A program made the position numbers and the translations under genes. 64,000 bases of DNA from an uncultured Tenacibaculum sp. Lineage in GTDB: Bacteria > Bacteroidota > Bacteroidia > Flavobacteriales > Flavobacteriaceae. Under the pieces are notes generated by a model, which was given only the letters and a program-made list of their open reading frames with translations, was not told the origin of the DNA and made no database searches. Positions 36,787 through 44,993 of this stretch are shown here, piece after piece. The first letter of the stretch is position 1; each line of letters opens with the position of its first letter. The stretch spans positions 1-64,000 of the forward strand of contig CANMWK010000004.1 in assembly GCA_947501615.1 (NCBI GenBank), given 5' to 3'.

Positions 36787-38010
36787 ATGAATTTTAATCC
36801 ATCACAAAAATCAAAAGACTATTTAGATCGTCTTAAAAAGTTTATGGGTAAACATATTTATCCATTTGAACGAGAACTTATAATTTATCATAAAGAACAT
36901 AATGCTTCTGGAAATTGGAAAGAATGGACGGAACACCCAAAATTAGACGCTTTAAAAGAACTTGCTAAACAAGAAGGACTATGGAATCTTTTCTTGCCTG
37001 ACAATTCATTAGGACAAGGATTAAGCGTTCTAGAGTATGCGCCTCTTGCTGAAGAAATGGGACGTATATATAATGCTGCTGAAATTTTTAATTGTAATGC
37101 TCCAGACACAGGAAATATGGAAGTTTTATATCACTTCGGAAACCAACAGCAAAAAGAAGAATGGTTACAGCCTTTATTGGACGGAAAAATAAAATCTGTT
37201 TTCTGTATGACTGAACCTGATGTTGCTTCTTCCGATGCTACTAATATTGAAACTTCTATCATTGAAGATGGAGATGAGATTGTAGTGAACGGTAAAAAAT
37301 GGTGGTCTACAGGATTAGGACATCCGAAAGCGAAATTAGCCATAGTACTAGGAAAAACAGATACTACACAAGAAAAACACAAACAACACAGTATGGTTTT
37401 GGTTCCTTTGGATACTCCTGGAGTGGAAATACAAAGAATGCAAAATACATTTGGAGCTTACGACTCTCCTGCGGGTCATGGAGAAATTCATTTTAATAAT
37501 GTTCGAATTCCGAAAAAGAATTTAATTCTAGATTTTGGTGCTGGTTTTGCTATTGCACAAGGAAGATTAGGTCCGGGTAGAATACACCATTGTATGCGTT
37601 GTATTGGAGCTGCTGAACGCGCTTTACAATTGGCGATTATTAGAAGTGGAACACGACAAGCTTTTGGAAAACCTTTGGCCAAGTTAGGCGGAAATTCTGA
37701 GCGTTTTGCACAAGCTAGAGTTGCCATAGATCAAGCTCGATTATTAACGCATTATGCTGCTTGGAAAATTGATGAACAAGGTGTGAAAAATAGTATGACC
37801 GAAATTTCTGCGATAAAAGTTGTTGCTCCAAAAGTATTACAAGAAGTCACAGATATGGCAATGCAAATTCATGGTGGAGCAGGATTATCTGACGATTTTC
37901 CTTTGACTAATTTTTTCATTCAAGCACGTGCTTTACGTTTGGCTGACGGACCAGATGAAGTGCATTTACGAATGATTTCTAGACTTGAATTTAAAAAATA
38001 CTTAGGCTAA
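36787..38010 (+). CDS. Acyl-CoA dehydrogenase family protein, ACAD10/11-like
   Basis: A 407-residue flavoprotein of the acyl-CoA dehydrogenase fold with CMTEPDVASSDATN, GKKWWSTGLGHPKA, the ACAD10/11-type GPGRIHHCMRCIGAAERAL, and QIHGGAGLSDDFPL followed by RALRLADGPDEVH. In ACAD10/11 and LvaC these proteins convert a 4-phosphorylated acyl-CoA to an enoyl-CoA rather than oxidise a plain acyl-CoA. It overlaps the phosphotransferase gene by one base, strengthening that reading. The Glu base of classical ACADs was not located with confidence. Confidence 0.9.
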   Translation: MNFNPSQKSKDYLDRLKKFMGKHIYPFERELIIYHKEHNASGNWKEWTEHPKLDALKELAKQEGLWNLFLPDNSLGQGLSVLEYAPLAEEMGRIYNAAEIFNCNAPDTGNMEVLYHFGNQQQKEEWLQPLLDGKIKSVFCMTEPDVASSDATNIETSIIEDGDEIVVNGKKWWSTGLGHPKAKLAIVLGKTDTTQEKHKQHSMVLVPLDTPGVEIQRMQNTFGAYDSPAGHGEIHFNNVRIPKKNLILDFGAGFAIAQGRLGPGRIHHCMRCIGAAERALQLAIIRSGTRQAFGKPLAKLGGNSERFAQARVAIDQARLLTHYAAWKIDEQGVKNSMTEISAIKVVAPKVLQEVTDMAMQIHGGAGLSDDFPLTNFFIQARALRLADGPDEVHLRMISRLEFKKYLG

Positions 38011-39077
38011 TGTCGAACATTGTTAAAGATCTTGAAAAGCAACAACGCTCAGGTGAGGAATTAAATTTAGATGCTTTATTGCCTTGGATAAAAAATCATA
38101 TTCCTAATATTGATTCTAATCCGGTTATTACACAATTTTCTGGCGGAGCATCGAATTGGACGTATCGCTTAAAATTTGACGAACAAGATATTATTTTACG
38201 TAGAGCTCCTTTAGGAAAAAAAGCAGCTGGAGCGCACGATATGCCAAGAGAGTTTTATCTTCAACAAAAATTAAAACCGCATTATCCTTATGTGCCAAAA
38301 ATGATCGCCGTTTGTGAAGATGAATCTGTTTTAGGTTCAACTTTTTATCTGATGGAACGATTGGAAGGAATTATTCTTAGAAAAAATCCTCCAAGAGGAA
38401 TTGATTGGGATGAAGAAACGGTTCGTAAAATCTGTTATTCCTTTTGGGATAAAATGATTCATTTACATCAAGTAGACTATAAGAAGGAAGGTTTACAAGA
38501 TTTGGGTAAAGGAGAAGGTTATATTGAACGTCAAATTTTGGGATGGAACAAACGTTATGCAAATGCAAAAACATGGAATGTTCCTGCTGGGAAAAAGGTA
38601 ATGAAATGGCTAGAAGCAAACATTCCTAAAGAAGAAAATCTATGTATTATTCATAACGACTTCCGACTAGACAATGTGGTTATCGATTCTGCCAATCCAG
38701 AAAATATTTTAGGTGTTTTAGATTGGGAACTGGCTGCTATTGGAGATCCTTTAATGGATTTAGGAAACAGCTTAGCGTATTGGGTTGAAGAAAAAGATGA
38801 CTTTTTTGTAAAATCTATTCGAAGACAACCAAGTAATATTCCTGGTATGTTAACTAGAGAAGAAATTATAAACTACTATTGTGAAAAAACAGGAAGAACA
38901 ATTGATGATTTTCGTTTTTACAGAGTTTATGGCTTATTCCGATTAGCTGGAATTGTGCAACAGATTTACTACAGATATTCAAAAGGATATACCAAAAACA
39001 AAACTTTTAAAAATTTCTGGTTGATTTCTATCTACTTAATTAAAACCTGTGAAAATATTATTAAACGTAAGAAATAA
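38010..39077 (+). CDS. Phosphotransferase of the APH/ACAD10-kinase (LvaA-like) family
   Basis: A 355-residue kinase-fold protein: FSGGASNWTYRL near the N-terminus as the nucleotide loop, HNDFRLDNVV as the catalytic HxDxxxxN loop, and LDWELAAIGDPLMDLG as the metal-binding DxE. It matches the kinase domain of ACAD10/11 and LvaA, which phosphorylates the 4-hydroxyl of hydroxyacyl-CoA. The ATG overlaps the stop of the ACAD gene (TAATG), so kinase and dehydrogenase are translated together in near-equal amounts. Confidence 0.88.
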   Translation: MSNIVKDLEKQQRSGEELNLDALLPWIKNHIPNIDSNPVITQFSGGASNWTYRLKFDEQDIILRRAPLGKKAAGAHDMPREFYLQQKLKPHYPYVPKMIAVCEDESVLGSTFYLMERLEGIILRKNPPRGIDWDEETVRKICYSFWDKMIHLHQVDYKKEGLQDLGKGEGYIERQILGWNKRYANAKTWNVPAGKKVMKWLEANIPKEENLCIIHNDFRLDNVVIDSANPENILGVLDWELAAIGDPLMDLGNSLAYWVEEKDDFFVKSIRRQPSNIPGMLTREEIINYYCEKTGRTIDDFRFYRVYGLFRLAGIVQQIYYRYSKGYTKNKTFKNFWLISIYLIKTCENIIKRKK

Positions 39078-39124
39078 CTGTTAACTAACAATTACTTTTA
39101 AGTATATATTTAATAGTAAATCTA

Positions 39125-39208
39125 CGTCAACCTGAACTTGATTCAGGTTCTCATCATAAATTGTTGTTTAATAACACAATGAGATTCCGAAATAAATTCG
39201 GAATGACG
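39125..39208. repeat. REP-like element with two hairpins and inverted CGTCA ends
   Basis: CGTCA and TGACG flank two hairpins: CCTGAACTTGATTCAGG and TTCCGAAATAAATTCGGAA. The same words are typical of small dispersed intergenic repeats in marine flavobacteria. It lies between the phosphotransferase and the second SDR gene. Confidence 0.75.
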
Positions 39209-39267
39209 TAAAATTATCATTAAACCTAGAACTAAAACTTAAAAAATAACTGCAAATTATTATCATT

Positions 39268-40089
39268 ATGAATCTAAAAAATTTGAATACTTTATATCCT
39301 AATAAAACTGCTTTTGTTACAGGAGCAGGATCTGGATTGGGTGCTGCTTTTGCAAAATTATTGGCTAAAAATAATTGGACACTTCATTTAAGTGACATTA
39401 ATGAGAAAGCCTTAGAAAGTGTAATTCAGGATTTAAACACTAACGAGAAAGTATTTCAATATGCTTTAGATGTAAGCGATAAAAATCAGTTTGAAAATGT
39501 GGTTCATAAAGTTTACGAAAACAGTGAAACAGTAGATCTTGTGATTAATAATGCTGGAATTGGTGATGGTTTATTATTTAAAGAGTACCCTATCGAAAAA
39601 TGGGAAAAGATGATTGAAGTAAACTTGATGGGAACCTACTATGGTTGTCATTTCTTTGTACCAAAATTATTAAAACAGAAAAAAGGTGTTTTACTGAATG
39701 TTGGTAGTTCTGCTGGATTTATGAACGCACCAGGAATGTCGGCTTACAGTGTTTCTAAAGCTGCTGTATTTTCTCTCTCTGAATCTTTATATCATGAATT
39801 AAAACTGAACAACATTCATGTAAGTGTACTTACACCAACTTTCTTTAAGACTAACATTATGGAAAATGCGAGTTCTAAAATGTTTAAAGGATTTGCAGAA
39901 AAACAGATGAAACATTCCACGACTAATGCAGATGAAGTTGCTGCAATTGCTCTTGAAAAAGCTTCTGAAGGAAAGTTTCAAATTATCTATCCTAAAGATG
40001 CTAAAACTAAGTTTTTTTATAAAAAATGGTTACCAAAATTAGTTGAGAAACAGTATCGAAAAATGATGTCTAGACTTGCTAATCACTAA
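39268..40089 (+). CDS. Short-chain dehydrogenase/reductase (second)
   Basis: A 273-residue SDR with TGAGSGLGAAFA for nucleotide binding, NNAGIGDG, and the active site NVGSSAGF with YSVSK (Ser, Tyr, Lys). It is separated from the phosphotransferase gene by about 190 bp that contain a REP-like element, so it may have its own promoter. The substrate is unknown, but it could belong to the same hydroxyacid module. A weak hairpin follows at 40100-40124. Confidence 0.85.
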   Translation: MNLKNLNTLYPNKTAFVTGAGSGLGAAFAKLLAKNNWTLHLSDINEKALESVIQDLNTNEKVFQYALDVSDKNQFENVVHKVYENSETVDLVINNAGIGDGLLFKEYPIEKWEKMIEVNLMGTYYGCHFFVPKLLKQKKGVLLNVGSSAGFMNAPGMSAYSVSKAAVFSLSESLYHELKLNNIHVSVLTPTFFKTNIMENASSKMFKGFAEKQMKHSTTNADEVAAIALEKASEGKFQIIYPKDAKTKFFYKKWLPKLVEKQYRKMMSRLANH

Positions 40090-40099
40090 AAAAGTGAAC

Positions 40100-40124
40100 T
40101 ACCTCGATACAAGCATACGAGGTA
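40100..40124 (+). terminator. Weak terminator-like hairpin
   Basis: TACCTCG and CGAGGTA form a 7-bp stem with an 11-nt loop after the SDR stop codon; only a short T/A tract follows. It may slow or end transcription. Confidence 0.4.
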
Positions 40125-40193
40125 TCTAATTGAAAATTTTATAACTTTTTATACAAGACTCTAGAAATCAAACATTTGACTATCGCCCTGTAA

Positions 40194-40877
40194 TTAATTT
40201 TTCTTAGTGACTTCTATGCTATTCATAAAATCATCAATTGTCTCCTTAGGAACAAAAGCTTTTAACATCATTAATGCTCCAAAAGCAATTAACAAAACCC
40301 CCATGCCTTTTTTTACTCTGTAAATTACTAGTGGTGTAAGTTTTGTACGTAATTGTTTTGCTAATGTTATTTTAATAAGATCCAAGGCAAAATACCCAAT
40401 AATTACCTTAACAAAGTACCAGAAAATTAAGTTCGGATCCATACCTAAATTAGGACCTACTGCAAGAACAACGGCTAGCCAACCCGCTAAAACTCCTATG
40501 TTTATGAAGTTTAATAAGTAACCATTAAGAAATAACTTAAAATAATTATTCCCTTTGGGTATCTCTACTTCAGATGTATCAATTTCTTTTTTATTTTTTT
40601 TATCTAAAAAAGTGATGACTCCATATGCAGCAATTATTAATCCTCCAGTTACAAATAACCTCGGATCATCTTTAATTTTTTCAAGCAGGTTTCTACTTCC
40701 ATAGTAAGCAATGAGTATAAATGTAATATCACCTAATATAACACCAACATCGAAAGCTAGAGCAGCTCTAAAACCCTTTAAAGCACTTGTTTTTAACAGC
40801 ATAAAAAACACAGGCCCTATCATCACCGACATTAAAGCTCCAACTGCAAATGCATTATTATAGTCTAACGTACTCAT
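40194..40877 (-). CDS. LysE family translocator
   Basis: A 227-residue membrane protein with about six helices: FAVGALMSVMIGPVFFMLL and ALKGFRAALAFDVGVILGDITFILIAYYG match the LysE/RhtB amino-acid exporter pattern. A charged cytoplasmic loop (about 94-107) separates the halves. The exported substrate cannot be inferred from sequence. It sits 26 bp after the PaaE-like gene on the same strand. Confidence 0.8.
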   Translation of the reverse strand: MSTLDYNNAFAVGALMSVMIGPVFFMLLKTSALKGFRAALAFDVGVILGDITFILIAYYGSRNLLEKIKDDPRLFVTGGLIIAAYGVITFLDKKNKKEIDTSEVEIPKGNNYFKLFLNGYLLNFINIGVLAGWLAVVLAVGPNLGMDPNLIFWYFVKVIIGYFALDLIKITLAKQLRTKLTPLVIYRVKKGMGVLLIAFGALMMLKAFVPKETIDDFMNSIEVTKKN

Positions 40878-40903
40878 AATTTTATAGCAATTTTTTAGCC
40901 CTA

Positions 40904-41950
40904 TTATACATCATCAAAATCTACCGTAATTGTAGGCGTTGTTGGGTGTGCTTGACAAGTAAGAATAAAACCTTCTTCTAATTCTTCATTAGTCAATATT
41001 TGATTCTTAACCATGACTGCCTTTCCTTCAGTAACTTTAGCGATGCAACTACTACAAACTCCTCCTTGACAAGAATATGGCGCATCTATTTTTTTACGTA
41101 AAACTTCTGCTAAAATATCAGAGTCTTGAGGCATTGAAAATGTAGTTTTTTCATCATCTAAAACAACTGTAATTTCAGTTTGACCTTCTTTAACCTCTTT
41201 CGCAGCTTCCTCATCAATAGAAGCCGTAAATAATTCGAACAAGACATTTTCTTTAGCAAAACCATTTTCAATAAGAGTTGCTGAAGTAATGTTAATCATT
41301 TCTTCTGGTCCGCATAAGAAGGCTTTATCAAAAGAAACATCCTTGTAAATATTTTTAACGAAATAATTCACATGAGCTTTATCAATTCTTCCAAAAACAG
41401 CACTCTCAACATTTTCTCTACTGAATACATAACTTACATTGAAACGCTCAGCATATTCACCTTTTAACTCATCTAATTCTTTATAAAAAATGGTATCAGC
41501 TACAGATTTATTTCCATATACTAAAGTAAATGTAGCAGATGTATTTGCTTCTAAAGCAGATTTTATCATAGAAAGTACAGGAGTAATTCCACTTCCAGCA
41601 GCAAAACCAAGATAATTCTTTTGATCAGCTGGTTCTAAAATAAATTTTCCTTCTGGTTTAGAAACTTCTAATGTATCCTCAATACTTAATTTTTCATTCG
41701 CATATACAGAAAATGTTCCGTTCTCTACAGCCTTAATCGCCACCTTTACTTCACCACTTTTTGGAGATGAACATAGTGAATATGCTCTCCTTACTTCTGC
41801 TCCATTGATTTCCGTTTTTAAAGTAACATACTGACCTGCAATAAAGTTAAAATCATTTTGTAATTCAGAAGGAATATCAAAAACTAAAGAAACTGCTGCT
41901 GATGTTTCTTTAATGATATCTTTTATTTTAATTGAATAAAATTGGCTCAT
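40904..41950 (-). CDS. PaaE-like FAD/2Fe-2S oxidoreductase
   Basis: A 348-residue electron-transfer protein: an FNR-type FAD domain (FIAGQYVTL, RRAYSLCSSP), a NAD(P)-binding region (FAAGSGITPVLSMIKSAL, FLCGPEEMI), and a C-terminal plant-type ferredoxin domain (YSCQGGVCSSCIAKV ... LTCQA). The architecture is that of PaaE, the reductase that feeds oxygenases, but no oxygenase subunits are adjacent. The ATG at 41950 is preferred because it follows a promoter at 41968-41975; upstream in-frame codons are in that promoter. Confidence 0.85.
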   Translation of the reverse strand: MSQFYSIKIKDIIKETSAAVSLVFDIPSELQNDFNFIAGQYVTLKTEINGAEVRRAYSLCSSPKSGEVKVAIKAVENGTFSVYANEKLSIEDTLEVSKPEGKFILEPADQKNYLGFAAGSGITPVLSMIKSALEANTSATFTLVYGNKSVADTIFYKELDELKGEYAERFNVSYVFSRENVESAVFGRIDKAHVNYFVKNIYKDVSFDKAFLCGPEEMINITSATLIENGFAKENVLFELFTASIDEEAAKEVKEGQTEITVVLDDEKTTFSMPQDSDILAEVLRKKIDAPYSCQGGVCSSCIAKVTEGKAVMVKNQILTNEELEEGFILTCQAHPTTPTITVDFDDV

Positions 41951-41967
41951 TTCTAAAAATTTAAATG

Positions 41968-41975
41968 CAAAAATA
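41968..41975 (-). promoter_or_regulatory. -7 element TATTTTTG of the PaaE-like gene
   Basis: Exact TAnnTTTG match on the minus strand, 17 nt before the ATG. It is about 45 bp from the left PadR-type dyad, so it may share control with the divergent padR gene. Confidence 0.6.
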
Positions 41976-42018
41976 GGAAAGAAAAGAAGAATCATAAGCA
42001 TAAAACAGTTCCAAAAAT

Positions 42019-42039
42019 ATACCTAAGATTTTTATGTAT
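42019..42039. promoter_or_regulatory. Putative PadR operator, left copy
   Basis: ATACCTAA-N5-TTATGTAT: one mismatch to the perfect dyad at 42061-42081, exactly 42 bp away. It covers the -33 region of the padR promoter. Confidence 0.6.
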
Positions 42040-42051
42040 AAGAATTTTATG

Positions 42052-42059
42052 TATATTTG
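42052..42059 (+). promoter_or_regulatory. -7 element TATATTTG of padR
   Basis: Exact TAnnTTTG match immediately before the right operator copy, 39 nt before the padR ATG. Confidence 0.65.
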
Positions 42060-42060
42060 C

Positions 42061-42081
42061 ATACCTAAGTTTTTTAGGTAT
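42061..42081. promoter_or_regulatory. Putative PadR operator, right copy
   Basis: Perfect 8-bp arms ATACCTAA/TTAGGTAT separated by 5 bp, starting just after the -7 box and therefore over the expected transcription start of padR. This is the classical place for autorepression by PadR proteins. Confidence 0.7.
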
Positions 42082-42098
42082 ATGAAAAAATCTTAATC

Positions 42099-42437
42099 AT
42101 GGGAAATCAAAAATTGTATAAAGGTTCTTTACAAACCATCATTTTAAAATTACTTGCCGAAGAGGATAAAATGTATGGTTATGAAATTACTCAGAAAGTA
42201 AAAGAATTAACACAGGGAGAATTGCAAATAACTGAAGGAGCCTTATATCCTGCATTACATAAGCTGGAAGCAGAAGGCTTACTGGATGTAGAAGTCGCTA
42301 AGGTGGGAAATCGCTTGAGAAAGTATTATAAATTAACGGAAACAGGAACCAAGGAAACTGTAAATCGGCTAGCTCAAATGCAAGAATTTTTAAACACGAT
42401 GCAGCATTTGGTAAACCCTAAATTAAGTTTAGAATAG
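42099..42437 (+). CDS. PadR family transcriptional regulator
   Basis: A 112-residue winged-helix PadR protein (short subfamily 2 type without the C-terminal dimer domain extension): LYKGSLQTIILKLLAEEDKMYGYEI, LTQGELQITEGALYPALHKLEAEGLLDVE and RLRKYYKLTETG. It likely represses its own operon through the paired dyads. It is followed by two membrane proteins with HAAS-like domains that such PadR regulators commonly accompany. Confidence 0.92.
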   Translation: MGNQKLYKGSLQTIILKLLAEEDKMYGYEITQKVKELTQGELQITEGALYPALHKLEAEGLLDVEVAKVGNRLRKYYKLTETGTKETVNRLAQMQEFLNTMQHLVNPKLSLE

Positions 42438-42445
42438 AAAATGCT

Positions 42446-43114
42446 ATGGAAATTACGAATAAGGAAGTTACTTATATAAACAACCTACTAAAGAAAAATG
42501 GAATTAAATATTGGGATGTTAGAATTGAATTATTAGATCATGTGGTTTCTGAATTAGAAAACACAACTAATGACGTAGATTTTAAAACTACTGTTTGGGA
42601 TATTTTTAAAAAACTAGGTTGGAAAGAAAATTTTAATGGTAGTTCTTTTGAAGATGTTATTAAACAATATCATAATTCTACTTCGAAGAAAATTAGAAGG
42701 AACTTCTCTGAGTTTAGAAAAAAAGCCTTCTCTAACCCTTTAGTAATTGGTACTTTTTTCTTTGTATTGTTTTTACTTTATGAAATAGCTCATTACAAAT
42801 CAATACTAAAATACAGTATGATACTTATTATGTTAACATACTTGATTCCTTTAGGATATTTTCTTTCAAAAAAAGCATATTACAAGTCGTTACAATTAGG
42901 TCATACGGCATCATTAGCTTTTTTCGGATTATCTATATTGAATATTTTCATTCATATTCCTAAAGTGTTTTTCGATTTTAATATTTTCGATTATCCTGTA
43001 GCAGTTTCTTTAATTTTTAGTTCCACACTTTTCTACTCTTACATTGGGTTCAAGTTTTTCTTTAAAGAATTTACCAAAACAAATAATATTTATAAAAAAT
43101 TGAAAACACTATGA
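42446..43114 (+). CDS. HAAS-like domain membrane protein 1
   Basis: A 222-residue protein with an N-terminal helical domain (about 1-65; KYWDVRIELLDHVVSELE, then TVWDIFKKLGWKENF), which resembles the HAAS domain found beside PadR regulators, and four transmembrane helices (about 95-205). It overlaps the next gene by 4 bp (ATGA). The family role is unknown; the inference is a membrane sensor or transporter accessory regulated by PadR. It is clearly related in layout to its downstream neighbour. Confidence 0.7.
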   Translation: MEITNKEVTYINNLLKKNGIKYWDVRIELLDHVVSELENTTNDVDFKTTVWDIFKKLGWKENFNGSSFEDVIKQYHNSTSKKIRRNFSEFRKKAFSNPLVIGTFFFVLFLLYEIAHYKSILKYSMILIMLTYLIPLGYFLSKKAYYKSLQLGHTASLAFFGLSILNIFIHIPKVFFDFNIFDYPVAVSLIFSSTLFYSYIGFKFFFKEFTKTNNIYKKLKTL

Positions 43115-43803
43115 AATTAACAGACACACAAATACAAGATTTATATACATTCACCAAAAAACATTATGTGGAACATTTTGATGTTCAAACAGAATTGGTA
43201 GACCATTTAGCAAATGATATTGAAGCCCTTTGGGAAAGGAATCCTGAGTTATCTTTTGAAACTGCAAGAGATACTTCTTTTTCTAAATTTGGTGTTTTTG
43301 GCTTTATGGATGTAGTTGAGGAAAAACAAAAACAAATAGGAAAACGATACAGAAAAATTTTGTGGACAATGTTTATAGAGTGGTTCAAATTACCTAAAAT
43401 TATTTTAACATTTTCCGCTATTCTTTGCTTTTACTATCTATTTAAAATTCCAGTAGTGGGAGAATACATTTTCTATGCTATACAGTTAGTTTTTGGTGTT
43501 TTATTTTACATACGTTTCAAAAACTTAATTAAAATACATGAAAAAAGGGTAAAAGATACTGGTAAAAACTGGCTTTTAGAAGACATGATTTTTAAAATTG
43601 CTGGTTCAAATTCTTTTGTGTTTTTCACTAACTTTTTCCATGTGTATTTGTTGCAAAAACAAATACATAAACCTTATATGTTATTACTATTTTCAGTGTT
43701 AACAGTTATTACTATGTTAACATGTTATATTGTCTTAGAATTAATTCCTAATAAGGTAGAAGAATTATTAGAAGAATCGTATCCAGAATATAACTTAGTA
43801 TAA
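43111..43803 (+). CDS. HAAS-like domain membrane protein 2
   Basis: A 230-residue paralogue-like protein: N-terminal helical domain (EHFDVQTELVDHLANDIEALWER, then ARDTSFSKFGVFGF, as in protein 1) and about four transmembrane helices. The two genes are translationally coupled and share the same N-terminal design (helix, D-x-E-L-x-DH motif, K-x-G segment) but differ in sequence, suggesting an ancient duplication or a heteromeric pair. Function unknown. Confidence 0.7.
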   Translation: MKLTDTQIQDLYTFTKKHYVEHFDVQTELVDHLANDIEALWERNPELSFETARDTSFSKFGVFGFMDVVEEKQKQIGKRYRKILWTMFIEWFKLPKIILTFSAILCFYYLFKIPVVGEYIFYAIQLVFGVLFYIRFKNLIKIHEKRVKDTGKNWLLEDMIFKIAGSNSFVFFTNFFHVYLLQKQIHKPYMLLLFSVLTVITMLTCYIVLELIPNKVEELLEESYPEYNLV

Positions 43804-43804
43804 G

Positions 43805-44476
43805 TTACTTTTTACCATCAACAATAATAACAATCTCACCTTTAGCAGGTTTTTCAGTATAATATGATAGTACTTCTTTTACGGTTCCTCGTTTGGTTTC
43901 TTCAAATAGTTTTGTCAGCTCTCTAGAAACTGATATTTGTCGTTCTTCTCCAAAATACTCTGAGAAGTTGGTTAATGTTTTTAAAAGTTTATGAGGACTC
44001 TCATAAAAAATCATGGTTCTTTTTTCATCAGCCAATAATTTTAAGCGTGTCTGACGTCCTTTTTTAACAGGTAAAAAACCTTCAAAAACAAACTTATCAT
44101 TAGGTAATCCTGAGTTTACTAAAGCAGGAACAAAAGCCGTAGCCCCTGGTAAACATTCTACTTCAATATCATTTTGAATACAAGCACGGGTCAACAAAAA
44201 ACCAGGATCAGAAATCGCTGGAGTTCCTGCATCTGAAATTAAAGCAAAAACCTCTCCTCCTTGAATTCTATTGACAATATGAGCTACTGTTTTATGCTCA
44301 TTATGCATATGATGCGATTGCATTGGGGTATTGATCTCAAAATGCTTCAATAATTTTCCACTTGTTCGTGTGTCTTCGGCTAAAATATAATCCACTTCTT
44401 TTAGCACTTTTAAAGCTCTAAATGTGATATCTTCTAAGTTTCCAATAGGTGTTGGTACCAAATACAATTTACTCAT
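43805..44476 (-). CDS. rsmI: 16S rRNA (cytidine-1402 2'-O)-methyltransferase
   Basis: RsmI methylates the ribose of C1402 in the decoding centre. The 223-residue protein has VPTPIGNLEDITFRAL at the N-terminus, LAEDTRTSGKLL, SDAGTPAISDPG and the YESPHKLLKTL motif, all typical of the tetrapyrrole methylase fold of RsmI. The ATG at 44476 is chosen because it lies 4 nt after the -7 box; an upstream in-frame ATG at 44500 would precede the promoter. It is convergent with the HAAS pair (1-bp gap). Confidence 0.95.
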   Translation of the reverse strand: MSKLYLVPTPIGNLEDITFRALKVLKEVDYILAEDTRTSGKLLKHFEINTPMQSHHMHNEHKTVAHIVNRIQGGEVFALISDAGTPAISDPGFLLTRACIQNDIEVECLPGATAFVPALVNSGLPNDKFVFEGFLPVKKGRQTRLKLLADEKRTMIFYESPHKLLKTLTNFSEYFGEERQISVSRELTKLFEETKRGTVKEVLSYYTEKPAKGEIVIIVDGKK

Positions 44477-44480
44477 ATCG

Positions 44481-44488
44481 CAAAGGTA
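44481..44488 (-). promoter_or_regulatory. -7 element TACCTTTG 4 nt before rsmI ATG
   Basis: Exact TAnnTTTG match on the minus strand with ATG four bases after the final G, implying a leaderless rsmI mRNA and fixing the start codon. Confidence 0.7.
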
Positions 44489-44549
44489 ATTATAACTCAT
44501 AGTTTAGAACTAAAATCATGATAAAGAATAATTATTAAACGCTTTGTTT

Positions 44550-44565
44550 ATTGACGAAAGTCAAT
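44550..44565 (+). promoter_or_regulatory. FNR/Crp-like operator ATTGAC-GAAA-GTCAAT
   Basis: A perfect 6-bp dyad separated by 4 bp, close to the FNR box TTGAT-N4-ATCAA. Its centre is about 41.5 bp upstream of the transcription start predicted from CAATTTTG at 44587-44594, the class II activator position. A Crp/Fnr gene lies at 44994-45566. Confidence 0.6.
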
Positions 44566-44610
44566 GCATTCTTTTCAGTTATTATTCAATTTTGAAGAAA
44601 AATCTTAGTC

Positions 44611-44985
44611 ATGAGTCATAAAAACATCAAAATTCATTTCATTTTATTATGGATAACAGTATTAATTAACATGATCTTTGCTGACATTTTTTCAATTATA
44701 ATTGAGTTGGTAAAAGGTGGTGTTTTAGCAATTCCTGGCAAGGTTACTTCAGTAATGGCTATTGCTGCTTTAATTACCAATATTCCTATTCTAATGATTT
44801 TTTTATCTTGGATATTACCTAATAAAATTAACAAAGTAGCCAATAGTGTCGTTCCAATTTTAACTATAATTTATATCATTGGAGGTGGATCTGAACTCCC
44901 TCATTATTATATCATAGCTAGCATTGAAACTGTTTTACTGATTCTAATAGTTTTAAAAGCTAGATATTGGAGATTAAGTATTTAG
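44611..44985 (+). CDS. DUF6326-like four-helix membrane protein
   Basis: A 124-residue integral membrane protein with four helices (about 8-30, 42-66, 73-92, 98-116) and short loops; it resembles the DUF6326 family of Bacteroidetes. It is monocistronic, convergent with a Crp/Fnr-type gene 8 bp away, and its promoter carries an FNR-like operator. Function unknown, but the arrangement suggests control by the neighbouring regulator. Confidence 0.65.
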   Translation: MSHKNIKIHFILLWITVLINMIFADIFSIIIELVKGGVLAIPGKVTSVMAIAALITNIPILMIFLSWILPNKINKVANSVVPILTIIYIIGGGSELPHYYIIASIETVLLILIVLKARYWRLSI

Positions 44986-44993
44986 AAAAATTA

